64,000 nucleotides of DNA, taken from Rhodospirillaceae bacterium (GTDB lineage: Bacteria; Pseudomonadota; Alphaproteobacteria; UBA8366). The notes under the pieces are model-generated. The model saw only the letters and a list, made by a program, of their open reading frames with translations. It had not been told where the DNA came from and ran no database searches. The stretch is taken from NCBI GenBank assembly GCA_002716125.1, contig PAZH01000048.1:1-64000 (forward strand). Reading direction: 5' to 3'. A program made the position numbers and the translations under genes. Of the stretch, positions 1-13,032 are shown in pieces. Every line of letters starts with the position of its first letter. Within the stretch, counting starts at the first letter, position 1.

Positions 1-135
1 AAGCTTTCGATGCGGGCGGTTAATCAAGAGACCGGCGAAGAAATTCCGGTCGAACCTCGGCCGCCGCGCGGTGACCGCGGTAATCGTGGTGATCGGCCGC
101 GCCGCGGACGTGCGCGGGCGGGCGGCGACGATTAG
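1..135 (+). CDS. pnp: Polyribonucleotide nucleotidyltransferase (PNPase), C-terminal end only
   Basis: The window opens inside this reading frame, which runs from base 1 to a TAG at 133-135 (44 residues). It starts with KLSMRAVNQETGEEI, which fits the end of the S1 RNA-binding domain of PNPase, followed by a basic, disordered tail rich in Arg, Gly and Asp as in alphaproteobacterial PNPases. PNPase degrades RNA 3'-5' by phosphorolysis and is part of RNA-decay complexes. Only the tail is visible, so another S1-domain protein cannot be fully excluded. A strong terminator follows directly. Confidence 0.7.
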   Translation, partial: KLSMRAVNQETGEEIPVEPRPPRGDRGNRGDRPRRGRARAGGDD

Positions 136-154
136 GCTGCTACGCGATAAAGCA

Positions 155-192
155 AAAGAAAACGCGGTGAAGAAATTCACCGCGTTTTTTTG
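155..192. terminator. Bidirectional Rho-independent terminator between pnp and fabI
   Basis: A perfect 11-bp stem (AACGCGGTGAA at 161-171, TTCACCGCGTT at 176-186) closes a GAAA loop. A T-run follows on the plus strand (185-191), and the A-rich stretch at 153-162 gives a T-run on the minus strand. It can therefore end both pnp (plus) and the fabA-fabB-fabI operon (minus), which converge here. Confidence 0.9.
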
Positions 193-211
193 TTCAGCAG
201 GCCGCCGTCAA

Positions 212-1039
212 CTATTCCGGCGTCATTGCCATACCGACGACATTATAGCCGGAGTCGACATAAAGGACCTCGCCGGTCACAGCGCTTGAGAGGTCGGATA
301 GGATATAGACGCCCGCACCTCCGATATCTTCCAACGATACGTTACGCCGAAGGGGGGCGTTTTCACCCTGCCATTTAAAAACGAACCGCGCGCTGCCGAT
401 TGCGGAGCCTGCCAGCGTTCGCATCGGCCCGGCGGAGATCGCGTTGACGCGAATACCTGCACTGCCGAGGTCGGCTGCGAGGTATCGGACGCTTGCCTCA
501 AGTGCGGCCTTGGCGACACCCATGACATTGTAGTTCGGCATCACGCGCTGGGAGCCGTCGTAGGTCAACGTCAACAAGCTGCCGCCTTCATTCATCGAAC
601 GGGCCGCGCGCTGCGCAACGGCCGTGAAAGAATAGCAAGAGATATCAAGCGTATTCAGGAAGTTCTCTCGCGAGGTATCAATGTATCGACCCTTGAGCTC
701 TTCCTTGTCCGAGTAAGCGATGGCGTGTACGACGAAATCCAGTTTCGGCCAGGTCTCTGTGACCTGATCGAACGCTTCATTGACGCTGTTCTGTTCGGAA
801 ACATCGCAGGGCACTACGATCGAGGAGCCAACTGATTCCGCAAGCGGCTGTACGCGCCGTCCAAGCGATTCGCCTTGGTACGTAAAAGCGAGTTCCGCGC
901 CGTGACGGTGCAAGTGATCCGCGATGCCCCAGGCGATCGAGTGGTCGTTTGCGACACCCATTATAAGACCGCGCTTACCTGCCATAAGCGGTTGCGGTTT
1001 ACCGGGGGTACCTGGAGTCGCTGCGGGTGTGTCTGACAC
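212..1039 (-). CDS. fabI: Enoyl-[acyl-carrier-protein] reductase (NADH), FabI type
   Basis: Reduces the trans-2-enoyl-ACP double bond in the last step of each fatty-acid elongation cycle. The 275-residue product has the FabI-type SDR fold: nucleotide-binding segment GLIMGVANDHSIAWGIA near residues 24-40 and the FabI signature Tyr-X6-Lys (Y160, K167), which differs from the Y-X3-K of ordinary SDRs. The start is a GTG with only a weak ribosome site; an ATG 18 codons later (985) at MAGKRGLIMG is the alternative. It lies 26 bases behind fabB, last gene of a fabA-fabB-fabI operon, an arrangement well known in alphaproteobacteria. Confidence 0.95.
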   Translation of the reverse strand: MSDTPAATPGTPGKPQPLMAGKRGLIMGVANDHSIAWGIADHLHRHGAELAFTYQGESLGRRVQPLAESVGSSIVVPCDVSEQNSVNEAFDQVTETWPKLDFVVHAIAYSDKEELKGRYIDTSRENFLNTLDISCYSFTAVAQRAARSMNEGGSLLTLTYDGSQRVMPNYNVMGVAKAALEASVRYLAADLGSAGIRVNAISAGPMRTLAGSAIGSARFVFKWQGENAPLRRNVSLEDIGGAGVYILSDLSSAVTGEVLYVDSGYNVVGMAMTPE

Positions 1040-1065
1040 GATTTGGACGCCGTCGAAACGAAACG

Positions 1066-2283
1066 TTAAGACTGATAGCGGCGGAAGACGAGCGATCCGT
1101 TCGTGCCGCCAAATCCAAAGCTATTGGAAACGACGACGTCGAGATCGGCGTTGTCTTCGCGTTCACGAACGATCGGGAAACCTTCCGCTTCCGGATCAAG
1201 GTCCTCGATATTCGCAGAGGCGGCAATGAACTTGTTGTCCATCATCAACAGGGAATAAACGGCTTCATGGACACCGGTTGCCCCCAAAGAATGCCCGGTC
1301 AGCGACTTGGTCGAGCTGATCTTGGGAAGTTCATCCCCGAAGACTTCGCGGATTGCTTTCAACTCGCTGATGTCACCGACAGGCGTGCTTGTGCCGTGTG
1401 TGTTGATGTACGACACCGGATCGTTCAGGCCGGCAAGGGCCAGCTTCATGCACCGCACAGCGCCTTCGGAGGATGGCTGTACCATATCGTGCCCGTCTGA
1501 TGTGGCGGCGTAACCGACAACTTCGGCGTAAATTTTCGCACCGCGCGCCTTGGCGTGCTCAAGCTCTTCCAGAACGACGACACCACCGCCGCCGGCGATC
1601 ACGAATCCGTCTCGGTTCTGATCGTACGGCCGACTCGCCTTGGTCGGTGTATCATTGTACTTCGACGACAAGGCCGGCATGGCATCGAACAAGAGCGTCA
1701 TCGTCCAGTCCAATTCCTCACCGCCGCCGGCAAAGACAATATCTTGTTTGCCGAACTGGATCAGTTCTGCAGCATTACCGATGCAATGCGTGCTCGTCGC
1801 GCAGGCCGACGTAATCGAGTAATTAACGCCTTTGATATGGAGGGGTGTGGCAAGGGTCGCGGAGTTGGTGCTCGACATCGTGCGCGGCACCATATAAGGA
1901 CCAACACGCTTCGCCGATTTCTCCCGCAAAGTGTCCCAAGACCAAAGCAAATTCTTCGTCGAAGGGCCGCCGGACCCCATGATGAGGCCGGTTCGCTCGT
2001 TCGATACGTCATCTTCGCCAAGTCCGGAATCTTCGATCGCTTCCTGCATGGCGATGTAATTATAGGCAGCGCCGTCGCCCAAGAATCGTCGGGTCTTACG
2101 GTCGAGTGCCTCTTCGATATCGAGATTTACCGCGCCATGAACATGGCTTCGGAAGCCAAGCTCGGCGTATTTTTCGCAATATTCAATGCCGGATTTTCCG
2201 GCCTTGAGGGAGTCTAGGACTTCGGTTTTGTTGTTCCCGATGCAGGAAACGATGCCGAGTCCGGTGACGACTACTCGTCGCAT
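1066..2283 (-). CDS. fabB: 3-oxoacyl-ACP synthase I (beta-ketoacyl-ACP synthase), FabB
   Basis: Condensing enzyme that elongates unsaturated acyl-ACPs. The 405-residue protein begins [13 protein letters not shown] and shows the Cys-His-His triad: C161 in [11 protein letters not shown], His in [13 protein letters not shown] and His in [12 protein letters not shown]. An open frame extends further upstream into fabA, but the ATG at 2281-2283 matches the family N-terminus and sits 10 bases after the fabA stop, so it was chosen. With fabA it supplies the anaerobic route to unsaturated fatty acids. Confidence 0.95.
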   Translation of the reverse strand: MRRVVVTGLGIVSCIGNNKTEVLDSLKAGKSGIEYCEKYAELGFRSHVHGAVNLDIEEALDRKTRRFLGDGAAYNYIAMQEAIEDSGLGEDDVSNERTGLIMGSGGPSTKNLLWSWDTLREKSAKRVGPYMVPRTMSSTNSATLATPLHIKGVNYSITSACATSTHCIGNAAELIQFGKQDIVFAGGGEELDWTMTLLFDAMPALSSKYNDTPTKASRPYDQNRDGFVIAGGGGVVVLEELEHAKARGAKIYAEVVGYAATSDGHDMVQPSSEGAVRCMKLALAGLNDPVSYINTHGTSTPVGDISELKAIREVFGDELPKISSTKSLTGHSLGATGVHEAVYSLLMMDNKFIAASANIEDLDPEAEGFPIVREREDNADLDVVVSNSFGFGGTNGSLVFRRYQS

Positions 2284-2293
2284 GATGCCACCG

Positions 2294-2815
2294 TCAGGAT
2301 TGTTCGCTGGGAGTGAATAGGCCGACGCGAATATCTTTCGCCTCGTAAATCGGTTGGCCGTCGACATTCATAACGCCATCGGCGATGCCCATGACCAGCT
2401 TTCGCATGATCACGCGTCTCATATTAATTTGGTACGTCAGCTTCTTGGCGGTATCGAGGACCTGACCGGAGAACTTTACTTCTCCAACACTAATGGCGCG
2501 TCCGCGCCCGAGCCCGCCGAGCCAGCCGAGAAAAAAGCCGACCAGTTGCCACATGGCGTCCAGTCCCAGGCACCCCGGCATGACGGGGTCGTTCTCGAAA
2601 TGGCATTTGAAAAACCACAGGTCGGGTTTGATATCCAACTCTGCCGTGATCTCGCCTTTACCGTGGAGCCCGCCTTCTGACGAAATGTGGGTGATCCGGT
2701 CCAGCATCAGAAAAGGTGGTAAAGGAAGTTGAGCGTTACCTTCGCCGAAGAGGCGACCGTGACCACATTCAAGGAGTTCCTCAAATGTGTAATTGTCTTT
2801 TTGTTCAAATGTCAC
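2294..2815 (-). CDS. fabA: 3-hydroxydecanoyl-ACP dehydratase/isomerase, FabA
   Basis: Dehydrates 3-hydroxydecanoyl-ACP and isomerises the product to cis-3-decenoyl-ACP, the branch point to unsaturated fatty acids. At 173 residues it has the usual length. The catalytic His72 lies in [15 protein letters not shown] and Asp86 in GCLGLDAMW, matching H70 and D84 of the E. coli enzyme. It heads the fabA-fabB-fabI operon. The 92-bp gap to gyrB (2816-2907) must hold its promoter, but I see no clear consensus there. Confidence 0.96.
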   Translation of the reverse strand: MTFEQKDNYTFEELLECGHGRLFGEGNAQLPLPPFLMLDRITHISSEGGLHGKGEITAELDIKPDLWFFKCHFENDPVMPGCLGLDAMWQLVGFFLGWLGGLGRGRAISVGEVKFSGQVLDTAKKLTYQINMRRVIMRKLVMGIADGVMNVDGQPIYEAKDIRVGLFTPSEQS

Positions 2816-2907
2816 GCCCGGTTCCTTCTCGCCGCCGCATTAATTCTTTGTTAGCGCTACCTTTAACGTAGCTCAACGATGATGACAATGCCGCGGGTTG
2901 TCTTGCA

Positions 2908-6520
<3,613 letters not shown>

Positions 6521-6549
6521 AGATGTCGCGTTGGCTAGAATACTGCCTC

Positions 6550-7668
6550 CTAGACCCGCATGGGCATTAGGACGTAAAGCGCACTCGCATCGCTGGCGTC
6601 TCGAACGATGGTCGGCGAAGCGGCGTCGGCGACCACAAACTCGGCTTCGCCGCCTTCGATCTGCTGCGCGATGTCGAGCAAATAGCGCGCATTGAATCCG
6701 ATCTCGATTTCCGAGTCGTTGTAGTCGACTTCAATTTCCTCGCGCGCAGTGCCGCTGTCAGGACTGGACGCCGTTAACACCAAATTATTGTTTCCGGCCG
6801 CCAATTTTACGGCGCGTGACTTTTCGGTCGAAATTGTCGCGACCCTGTCGACCGCGTCGGCGAAACTCCGGCAATCGACATTCAGCGATTTGTCGTTCTC
6901 TGTCGGGATAACGCGCTCGTAATCGGGGAACGTGCCGTCAATCAGTTTCGAAGTCAGAACCGCGCCGCCGAAGGCGAAACGAACGCTCGTATCCGATAGT
7001 GCGATACTGATGTCGTCCGAAATTTCATCGATCAGCTTGCGGAGCTCGTTAACCGTTTTGCGCGGGACAATTATCCCCGGCATTCCGGTGGCGCCTTCGG
7101 GAACTTGCATTTCGACGCGGGCGAGACGATGTCCATCCGTTGCGACCGTGCGCATGACCTCACCGCCGTCGCCGCTCGTCGTATGCATGAAAATGCCATT
7201 GAGATAATAGCGGGTCTCTTCCGTCGAGATCGCGAAGCGCGTTCGGTCGATCAGTCCGCGCAATTCCGCGGCGGATAACACGAACTGATGCGGCAGGTCG
7301 CCACCATCCGTTTGCGGGAAGTCTTCGGTTGGCAACGTCTGCAACGTAAATTCCGAGCGGCCCGCTCGAATCGTCATTTGGCCGTCACCGTTGCCCGTGT
7401 CGAGTTCGATCTGCGCGCCGTCGGGCAGCTTGCGGACGATGTCATACAAGGTATGCGCCGGCGCCGTGGTCGAACCCGGCGTTTCGATGGCGGCGTCCAC
7501 ACCCTCAACGATTGCAATATCCATATCCGTGGCGGTTAGGCCGAGCTGACCCGAGTCGGATGTAAGCAATACATTCGACAAAATCGGAATGGTGTTGCGG
7601 CGTTCGACAATGCTTTGGACGTGACCGAGAGACCGGAATAAGGCGGCGCGTTCGATGGTGAGTTTCAT
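6550..7668 (-). CDS. dnaN: DNA polymerase III sliding clamp (beta subunit)
   Basis: Ring-shaped processivity factor that tethers the polymerase to DNA. The 372 residues start MKLTIERAALFRSLGHVQSIVERRNTIPILSNVLL, a typical DnaN opening, and end in the conserved YVLMPMRV. Length is normal. It follows dnaA by 204 bases. This gap (7669-7872) holds AT-rich blocks that could carry a dnaN promoter, but no perfect DnaA box (TTATCCACA) was seen in it. Confidence 0.98.
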   Translation of the reverse strand: MKLTIERAALFRSLGHVQSIVERRNTIPILSNVLLTSDSGQLGLTATDMDIAIVEGVDAAIETPGSTTAPAHTLYDIVRKLPDGAQIELDTGNGDGQMTIRAGRSEFTLQTLPTEDFPQTDGGDLPHQFVLSAAELRGLIDRTRFAISTEETRYYLNGIFMHTTSGDGGEVMRTVATDGHRLARVEMQVPEGATGMPGIIVPRKTVNELRKLIDEISDDISIALSDTSVRFAFGGAVLTSKLIDGTFPDYERVIPTENDKSLNVDCRSFADAVDRVATISTEKSRAVKLAAGNNNLVLTASSPDSGTAREEIEVDYNDSEIEIGFNARYLLDIAQQIEGGEAEFVVADAASPTIVRDASDASALYVLMPMRV

Positions 7669-7872
7669 GGTTGTCTTTTTATGCCATTCGAAGAGTTAAC
7701 GAGTATGTTCAGACCAGGATGCACACAGCGATGGCGTGCCGAGGCGCCGTGTGATGTCATTATGTTGAATAAGGCACAATTTATAGCATGTGCCGGCAGA
7801 ATCTGCGACATATTTAGGGGGTCGAGCGGACAAATTGTCGAATTTTAGGGCGAAAATTACCCTAATCTCGGC

Positions 7873-9219
7873 TTATACTTCGAGCATCCGCCGCAGCAGC
7901 TCGACATCCTCGCTAAAGCCGTTGTCGGTGGCCTTGAGTTCTTCGACTTTGCGAACGGCATGCATCACGGTCGTGTGGTCTCGCCCGCCAAATTTTCGTC
8001 CGATTTCCGGCAAGGATCGCGCCGTCAATTGCTTTGCCAAATACATCGCGATCTGGCGCGGGCGGGCCACGGCGCGGGCGCGACGCGACGAGTACATTTC
8101 CGACAAGCGAATGTTGAAATGCTCCGCGACGCGTTTTTGAATCTCTTCGATCGTGACCTTGCGGTCATTCGCGCGCAGTACGTCATGCAGCACGTCTTGC
8201 GTTGTCTCGAGTGTGATTGGCCGTCCAACCAGGTTTGCATAGGCGACAATGCGGTTTAACGCGCCTTCCAGCTCGCGCACATTCGATGTGATCTTGTGAG
8301 CGAGGAACTCGAGAATCTTCGGCGGAATATCAATCTTCAATTCGTCCGCCTTGGCTTGCAGAATGCCGTATCGAAGTTCGTAGGTGGTTGGATGAATATC
8401 CGCCACGAGACCCCAGCCGAGCCGTGACTTCATCCGCTCTTCCATACCCTCGAGGTCGTTCGGCGATTTGTCGGCGGAAATAACGATCTGCCGGTTTTGA
8501 TCCACGAGCGCGTTGAACGTATGAAAGAACTCTTCCTGCGTACTGTCTTTGCCGGCAATGAACTGGACATCATCGATCATCAAAACATCGACCGAGCGGA
8601 ACTGCTCTTTGAAGGCGACCGTATCTCGGAAGCGCAGCGCGCGGATGAACTGATACATGAATTTTTCAGCGGAAAGATAAACGGCTCGTTTTTCCGGTCG
8701 CGTCTGGCGAATGTGCCATGCGATTGCATGCATCAAGTGCGTCTTACCGAGGCCGACACCGCTGTAGAGAAAGAGCGGGTTATAAGGAGCCGTCTCCGCT
8801 TCGGCGACGCGCCGCGCCGCGGCAAACGCCAATTCGTTGGGTTTTCCGACGATGAAATTTTCAAATGTAAACCGCGGGTCGAGAGGGGCGCTTATATTGT
8901 TCTGGGCTTCTGTCTCTCGGAGTGCGGCCGGGCTGGCTGCTGGGAGCGCGTCGTTGTCTTCGGCTTCGTCGCCCGTCACGAAGACGTCGACTCCTTCGAC
9001 GGAACTGGCTTCCAATGTCCAAAGGCTAACCAAACGCTCGGCGTATTGCGATTCGATCCAATCCCGCATAAAGCGCGTCGGAACGGAAATGCGCACCCGG
9101 CGCCCTTCGACACCGACAAATGTCATTGGCTTTAGCCAGCTTCTGTAAGCCGCTTCGCCGTACTCAGCCCGCAATCTGCCCCTGATCCTTGCCCATTGCG
9201 CCGATAATTTATCTGTCAT
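7873..9219 (-). CDS. dnaA: Chromosomal replication initiator DnaA
   Basis: AAA+ ATPase that opens the replication origin. The 448-residue protein has an N-terminal helicase-loading domain (residues about 1-75), a short linker, the AAA+ core with Walker A GVGLGKTHLMHA and Walker B VLMIDDVQFI, and the C-terminal DNA-binding domain with the signature GRDHTTVMHAVRKVEEL. ATG start. The gene order rpsT-dnaA-dnaN is typical for alphaproteobacteria, where the origin is often not at dnaA. Confidence 0.98.
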   Translation of the reverse strand: MTDKLSAQWARIRGRLRAEYGEAAYRSWLKPMTFVGVEGRRVRISVPTRFMRDWIESQYAERLVSLWTLEASSVEGVDVFVTGDEAEDNDALPAASPAALRETEAQNNISAPLDPRFTFENFIVGKPNELAFAAARRVAEAETAPYNPLFLYSGVGLGKTHLMHAIAWHIRQTRPEKRAVYLSAEKFMYQFIRALRFRDTVAFKEQFRSVDVLMIDDVQFIAGKDSTQEEFFHTFNALVDQNRQIVISADKSPNDLEGMEERMKSRLGWGLVADIHPTTYELRYGILQAKADELKIDIPPKILEFLAHKITSNVRELEGALNRIVAYANLVGRPITLETTQDVLHDVLRANDRKVTIEEIQKRVAEHFNIRLSEMYSSRRARAVARPRQIAMYLAKQLTARSLPEIGRKFGGRDHTTVMHAVRKVEELKATDNGFSEDVELLRRMLEV

Positions 9220-9694
9220 TTCGGATCGTTACCCCGATCTCTAAGCCCGCCACCTCAATAAGCGTCAGGCGACCATCAACCGCGACCGCCATGGCGGCCG
9301 GAACCCCAACCCGTCTGCAAAAGTTTCGTGTGGTCGGAATGACCGCGACGAACAAATGTCGGGGACGTAACCTTCGGCCGACCTGCCATCGCAAGTGCCC
9401 CGCTCGCAATCAGGCGTTTATAAAATCTTCAATACTAGGTCGAATAATCGGCAAATATTAAATTTGTAATTATAATACTATAATTTGCCACTTCTTCGCA
9501 GTTTCAGTATTGCAGTATTTTTATTTGGCCAAGTCTTAAAAAAGACTTGAATTAGCATCTCCCCAGACGGCGACTACGCTTGGAACTGTACCCACGGTTC
9601 ATCGCCCCCGCAACGGGACTGAAAGGGGAACAAGCGAATTAAAAAAAAATAAATTCATTGACTCACGACGAATCGGTCATGAATCGCCGACGGT
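9220..9694. other. AT-rich non-coding region between rpsT and dnaA
   Basis: About 475 bases without a credible gene; short open frames here have no recognisable sequence. The part at roughly 9410-9550 is clearly more AT-rich than the surroundings and holds TATAAT-like hexamers on the minus strand (for example around 9465-9475), so it most likely contains the dnaA promoter(s). I found no TTATCCACA-type DnaA box. A run of nine A's occurs near 9641-9650. Confidence 0.6.
9530..9549. repeat. Perfect 8-bp inverted repeat upstream of dnaA
   Basis: CAAGTCTT (9530-9537) and AAGACTTG (9542-9549) are perfect complements around an AAAA spacer. It sits about 310 bases upstream of the dnaA start on the minus strand and 180 bases behind the rpsT terminator. 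It could be an operator or a weak hairpin; no T-run follows, so a terminator role is unlikely. Confidence 0.5.
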
Positions 9695-9732
9695 CAAAAA
9701 GAAACGGCCGCTCGGCATGTGCCGGCGGCCGC
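9695..9732 (-). terminator. Rho-independent terminator of rpsT
   Basis: On the minus strand a GC-rich hairpin (GCGGCCGCCGGC pairing with GCCGAGCGGCCG around an ACAT loop, one bulge) is followed by TTTCTTTTT. It begins about 25 bases after the rpsT stop. Confidence 0.8.
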
Positions 9733-9758
9733 GATCGATCGACAAGTGTTCGATCTAA

Positions 9759-10019
9759 TCACATCGCATTGATACGCCGCGATAGACCCGAGAGTTTCCG
9801 CCCGATCGTATTGCGGTGGAATGCGCCTTTATGCGCACCGCGGTGCAACTCCGGCATCGCTTCTTGGAAGGCGCCTTCAGCCGCGGCTTTATCGCCACTT
9901 GCGATGGCTTCCTCGACCTTGCGCAGGTAACTCCGAACGCGGCTGCGGCGCGCGCGGTTTCGAATGCTACGGCGATCGTTTTGGCGAACGCGTTTTTTGG
10001 CGGCTCGGCTATTGGCCAT
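9759..10019 (-). CDS. rpsT: 30S ribosomal protein S20
   Basis: Small basic protein that binds 16S rRNA early in 30S assembly. The 86 residues start [17 protein letters not shown], matching S20 proteins. An upstream in-frame ATG at 10040 would add seven residues (MGRTEFE), but the MANS start is the family one and has GGAA upstream. It is a single-gene unit with its own terminator. The 150 bases upstream (10020-10169) contain no gene. Confidence 0.97.
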   Translation of the reverse strand: MANSRAAKKRVRQNDRRSIRNRARRSRVRSYLRKVEEAIASGDKAAAEGAFQEAMPELHRGAHKGAFHRNTIGRKLSGLSRRINAM

Positions 10020-10169
10020 TTCAAATTCCGTTCTTCCCATCTATGGATCGGCGCGGGTTATAATGCCGCATAACAGTTGCGTCAAGACCTAAACCCGCAG
10101 AAATCCAGGCTTCCCGAGTCGCTAGCCCCCTCGGCGACTCGGTGCGGAATCTTCGTCTGTCGCCGTCGG

Positions 10170-10946
10170 TCAGCGATGCTTGAATTCGGCAGTGCGTTTT
10201 TCGGCGAACGCAGACATACCTTCTTTTTGATCCTCCGTCGAAAAGGTCGAATGGAAGACGCGGCGCTCGAAACGGATACCTTCGGCCAATGTCGTTTCGT
10301 AGGCGCGATTGACCGATTCTTTCGCGAGCATAACAATGGGCTGCGATAGGTTGGCGATTTTCTCGGCGGTAGCGACGGCTTCGTCGACCAACTCGTCGGC
10401 GGGCACGATCCGGCTCACCAGTCCCGCTCGCTCGGCCTCTTCGGCATCCATCATCCGGCCCGTCAGCGCCATCTCCATTGCCTTCGCTTTTCCAATGAAT
10501 CGCGGCAGCCGTTGCGTGCCGCCGGCCCCGGGGATGGTGCCGATCAGGATTTCCGGCTGGCCGAACTTCGCGTTCTCCGCCGCCAAAATGAAATCGCACA
10601 TCATTGCAAATTCGCACCCCCCACCGAGCGCATAGCCCGCAACGGCCGCAATGACCGGTTTCCGGCATTGGGAGAGGCGCTCCCAATTTACCGTGATGAA
10701 GTCTTCTTTGTAGACGTCCATATAGCTCTTGGACTGCATCTCCTTAATATCCGCGCCGGCGCAGAAAGCCTTCTCGGAGCCGGTAACGACCAGCGCGCCA
10801 ATCGCATCGTCGGCCTCATAGGCATCAACCGCTTCGGCGATCTCTCGCGCGAGGTCGGCGCAGAGTGCGTTCATCGCTTTCGGCCGGTTGAGGATGATGA
10901 GACCGACCGACCCGCGGGTTTCGACGAGGATGTGTTCATAGGCCAT
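10170..10946 (-). CDS. Enoyl-CoA hydratase (crotonase family)
   Basis: Hydrates trans-2-enoyl-CoA in beta-oxidation. The 258-residue protein shows the oxyanion-hole segments [11 protein letters not shown] and [13 protein letters not shown] and both catalytic glutamates of mitochondrial-type hydratases, in [16 protein letters not shown] and AMEMALTG. Close similarity in these motifs to short-chain enoyl-CoA hydratase makes this a true hydratase rather than an isomerase. It lies 31 bases behind the small secreted-protein gene and mutM, a neighbourhood known in alphaproteobacteria. Confidence 0.92.
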   Translation of the reverse strand: MAYEHILVETRGSVGLIILNRPKAMNALCADLAREIAEAVDAYEADDAIGALVVTGSEKAFCAGADIKEMQSKSYMDVYKEDFITVNWERLSQCRKPVIAAVAGYALGGGCEFAMMCDFILAAENAKFGQPEILIGTIPGAGGTQRLPRFIGKAKAMEMALTGRMMDAEEAERAGLVSRIVPADELVDEAVATAEKIANLSQPIVMLAKESVNRAYETTLAEGIRFERRVFHSTFSTEDQKEGMSAFAEKRTAEFKHR

Positions 10947-10977
10947 TGAGGCAGCTCCTATTCCAAATGTTCTGATT

Positions 10978-11352
10978 CTATTTTGACCGCGGTGACAATC
11001 GAAACGTCACGGCTAGGTTCCCTTCCGCGCCGCTGCGCTCGATGACGAGAACTTCGTTGGTTCGCACAAAGGATCCGTCGGGACCACGGGACCATCCAAG
11101 TGCCGGCATGGTATCCCGGTAAAACGTATCGAGTGCGGCGGCAGAGACGGTGCCCGCCGCGCGAACTTCGATCAGCCGCCCGGCAGGTGTTTCGAAAACA
11201 TGACCCGAGTCGGGAATGACTTTCAGGCCCGGCATTAACGGCACATCCTCGAAGCCCGGTACGAAAGTCTGCGCAAACACCGGGACGGCGAGCATCGCAG
11301 CAACAATAAATGCGAAAATCGGGCGTAACATTGCGGTTGGCACTTTGATCAT
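10978..11352 (-). CDS. Small secreted protein of unknown function, coupled to mutM
   Basis: Encodes 124 residues with an N-terminal signal peptide (hydrophobic [20 protein letters not shown], likely cleaved after VFAQ or nearby), then an acidic to neutral domain of about 95 residues with no motif I recognise ([24 protein letters not shown]). The DTFY...TMPALGW segment resembles small exported proteins with a tetratricopeptide-free alpha/beta fold seen after mutM in related genomes, but I assign no function. The ATG overlaps the mutM stop (ATGA), so translation is probably coupled. Confidence 0.75.
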   Translation of the reverse strand: MIKVPTAMLRPIFAFIVAAMLAVPVFAQTFVPGFEDVPLMPGLKVIPDSGHVFETPAGRLIEVRAAGTVSAAALDTFYRDTMPALGWSRGPDGSFVRTNEVLVIERSGAEGNLAVTFRLSPRSK

Positions 11353-12179
11353 CTCTGGTGCTTTCCGCAATAGAAAGTCGATCGGCCCGATTGTACGATT
11401 CGCCGGATGGTGCAATCGCACCCTTCCTGCCCGCACGATTCGCCTTCGCGTCCATAGACTCGCCAATTGTGTTGAAAGTATCCGAGCTCCCCATCCGCTT
11501 GGACATAGTCGCGCAAGGACGATCCGCCGGCGGCAATTGCCGCGTTCAACACGTCGCGTATGGCCGGTACAAGACGGGCGGCTCGCTGTCCGGGGACGGT
11601 ATGGGCACTGCGCTTCGGCGAAATGGAAGCACGGAACAATGCTTCACAGACATAAATATTGCCAAGACCGGCAACGACTTTCTGGTCCAGCAATGCCGAT
11701 TTGATGGGCGTCTTGCGACCGCGCAATGCTTCGCTCAATGAGACTTCATTAAAAGCGTTGGAAAGCGGTTCGGGTCCGAGAGATGCCAACATGGGATAGT
11801 CATCGAGTGCCGCCGTGTGGATCAAATCCATAAATCCGAACCGCCGCGCATCGTTGAACCGCACCGTCGTGCCTTCATCCGTGCGCAGTTCAACGTGATC
11901 GTGCTTGTCGGCGCGTGGCGGTGCCTCATCCGTTAAAGTCATCCGTCCCGACATGCCAAGATGGACCATGAGGGTCCAACCGTCATCCAGGTGCGCCAGG
12001 ATATATTTGGCGCGACGGTCGATACGTTCGATCGTGCGGCCTTGCAATCGGGCTGCAAAATTCTCCGGAAACGGGAATCGAAGGTCGGGCCGCCGCTGGA
12101 CGACATCGACGAGAAGCCGCCCTTCGAGTTTTGGGCGCAAGCCGCGGCAAACGGTTTCGACTTCAGGTAATTCAGGCAT
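11349..12179 (-). CDS. mutM: Formamidopyrimidine-DNA glycosylase (Fpg/MutM)
   Basis: Bifunctional glycosylase/AP lyase that removes 8-oxoguanine and other oxidised purines. The 276 residues begin [14 protein letters not shown], giving the catalytic Pro2-Glu3. The beta-loop lysine lies in the RFPF...RRAKYIL region, and the protein ends in a zinc finger (CGQEGCDC, then [12 protein letters not shown]). The last zinc ligand appears to be His, a variant found in other Fpg proteins. An open frame extends upstream, but the MPELPE start is mandatory for activity. Confidence 0.97.
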   Translation of the reverse strand: MPELPEVETVCRGLRPKLEGRLLVDVVQRRPDLRFPFPENFAARLQGRTIERIDRRAKYILAHLDDGWTLMVHLGMSGRMTLTDEAPPRADKHDHVELRTDEGTTVRFNDARRFGFMDLIHTAALDDYPMLASLGPEPLSNAFNEVSLSEALRGRKTPIKSALLDQKVVAGLGNIYVCEALFRASISPKRSAHTVPGQRAARLVPAIRDVLNAAIAAGGSSLRDYVQADGELGYFQHNWRVYGREGESCGQEGCDCTIRRIVQSGRSTFYCGKHQR

Positions 12180-12227
12180 GGTCCGCCGTTCTAGCAAAGC
12201 AGAGCCCCCTAGGCTATCGTCGCGCTC

Positions 12228-12998
12228 ATGAAGCGAACAGAAAATTTCTCGGCGGATCCGACGGCTCGGACGGCGCAATTCGGGTTTCGCGAAGTCGATA
12301 TTGACGCGAAGTCCGGCCTGGTGCGTGGCGTGTTCGACAGCGTCGCCGGTCGATACGACCTTATGAACGATCTGATGTCAGGCGGAATCCATCGCTTGTG
12401 GAAGGCGAGCTTGATCGACCAGTTGCGTCCACGCCCCGGTATGCACCTGTTGGATGTCGCCGGCGGTACGGGCGACATCGCCTTTCGTTTTCTTGATGCC
12501 GGTGGCGGCGCGGTGACCGTCTGTGACATCAACCAAAGCATGATCGACGTCGGTCGCAACCGGGCTATCGATCAGAATCGGCTGGCGCATATCGATTGGT
12601 TGGTGGGCGACGCCGAAGCATTGCCCATTCCCGGCAATTCCGTCGATGCCTATACGATTGCTTTTGGATTGCGGAACGTCACGCGAATCGATGAAGCGCT
12701 ACGCGAAGCGCACCGCGTGCTGCGGCCGGGCGGCCGCTTTCTGTGCTTGGAGTTCAGTCGCGTGGCCGATCCCGTTCTGGCGGATTTGTACGACCGATTC
12801 TCATTTAGCGTTCTACCGGCGCTGGGGCGAGCGGTTGCACAGGACGCCGATGCCTATCGATATCTGGCGGAAAGTATACGGCAGTTTCCACCGCAAGAAG
12901 AATTGGCGGCCCGCATCGAAGTTGCCGGGTTCGAACGTGTCTCGTACCGGAATATGACCCGTGGCGTTGCCGCGATTCATGAGGGCTGGCGGATCTGA
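12228..12998 (+). CDS. ubiE: Ubiquinone/menaquinone biosynthesis C-methyltransferase UbiE
   Basis: SAM-dependent C-methylation of 2-polyprenyl-6-methoxybenzoquinol. The 256-residue protein has the class I methyltransferase motif [15 protein letters not shown] and the UbiE signatures [17 protein letters not shown] and [17 protein letters not shown]. It faces away from mutM (48 bases between starts) and heads a plus-strand run ubiE-ubiB-coaBC-dut, with ubiB 34 bases downstream; both act in quinone synthesis. Confidence 0.97.
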   Translation: MKRTENFSADPTARTAQFGFREVDIDAKSGLVRGVFDSVAGRYDLMNDLMSGGIHRLWKASLIDQLRPRPGMHLLDVAGGTGDIAFRFLDAGGGAVTVCDINQSMIDVGRNRAIDQNRLAHIDWLVGDAEALPIPGNSVDAYTIAFGLRNVTRIDEALREAHRVLRPGGRFLCLEFSRVADPVLADLYDRFSFSVLPALGRAVAQDADAYRYLAESIRQFPPQEELAARIEVAGFERVSYRNMTRGVAAIHEGWRI

Positions 12999-13032
12999 CG
13001 GTGTGTTCCGTCAATCCCGTCGAGAGTAAGTC

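Noticed and set aside
7669-7872. Replication origin between dnaA and dnaN
   Set aside because: No TTATCCACA-type boxes or clusters of near matches are seen, and in alphaproteobacteria oriC is often away from dnaA.
10021-10686. Long open frame opposite or overlapping the enoyl-CoA hydratase gene
   Set aside because: Its translation is Arg-rich and featureless, while the hydratase frame has full catalytic motifs; it is a frame shadow.
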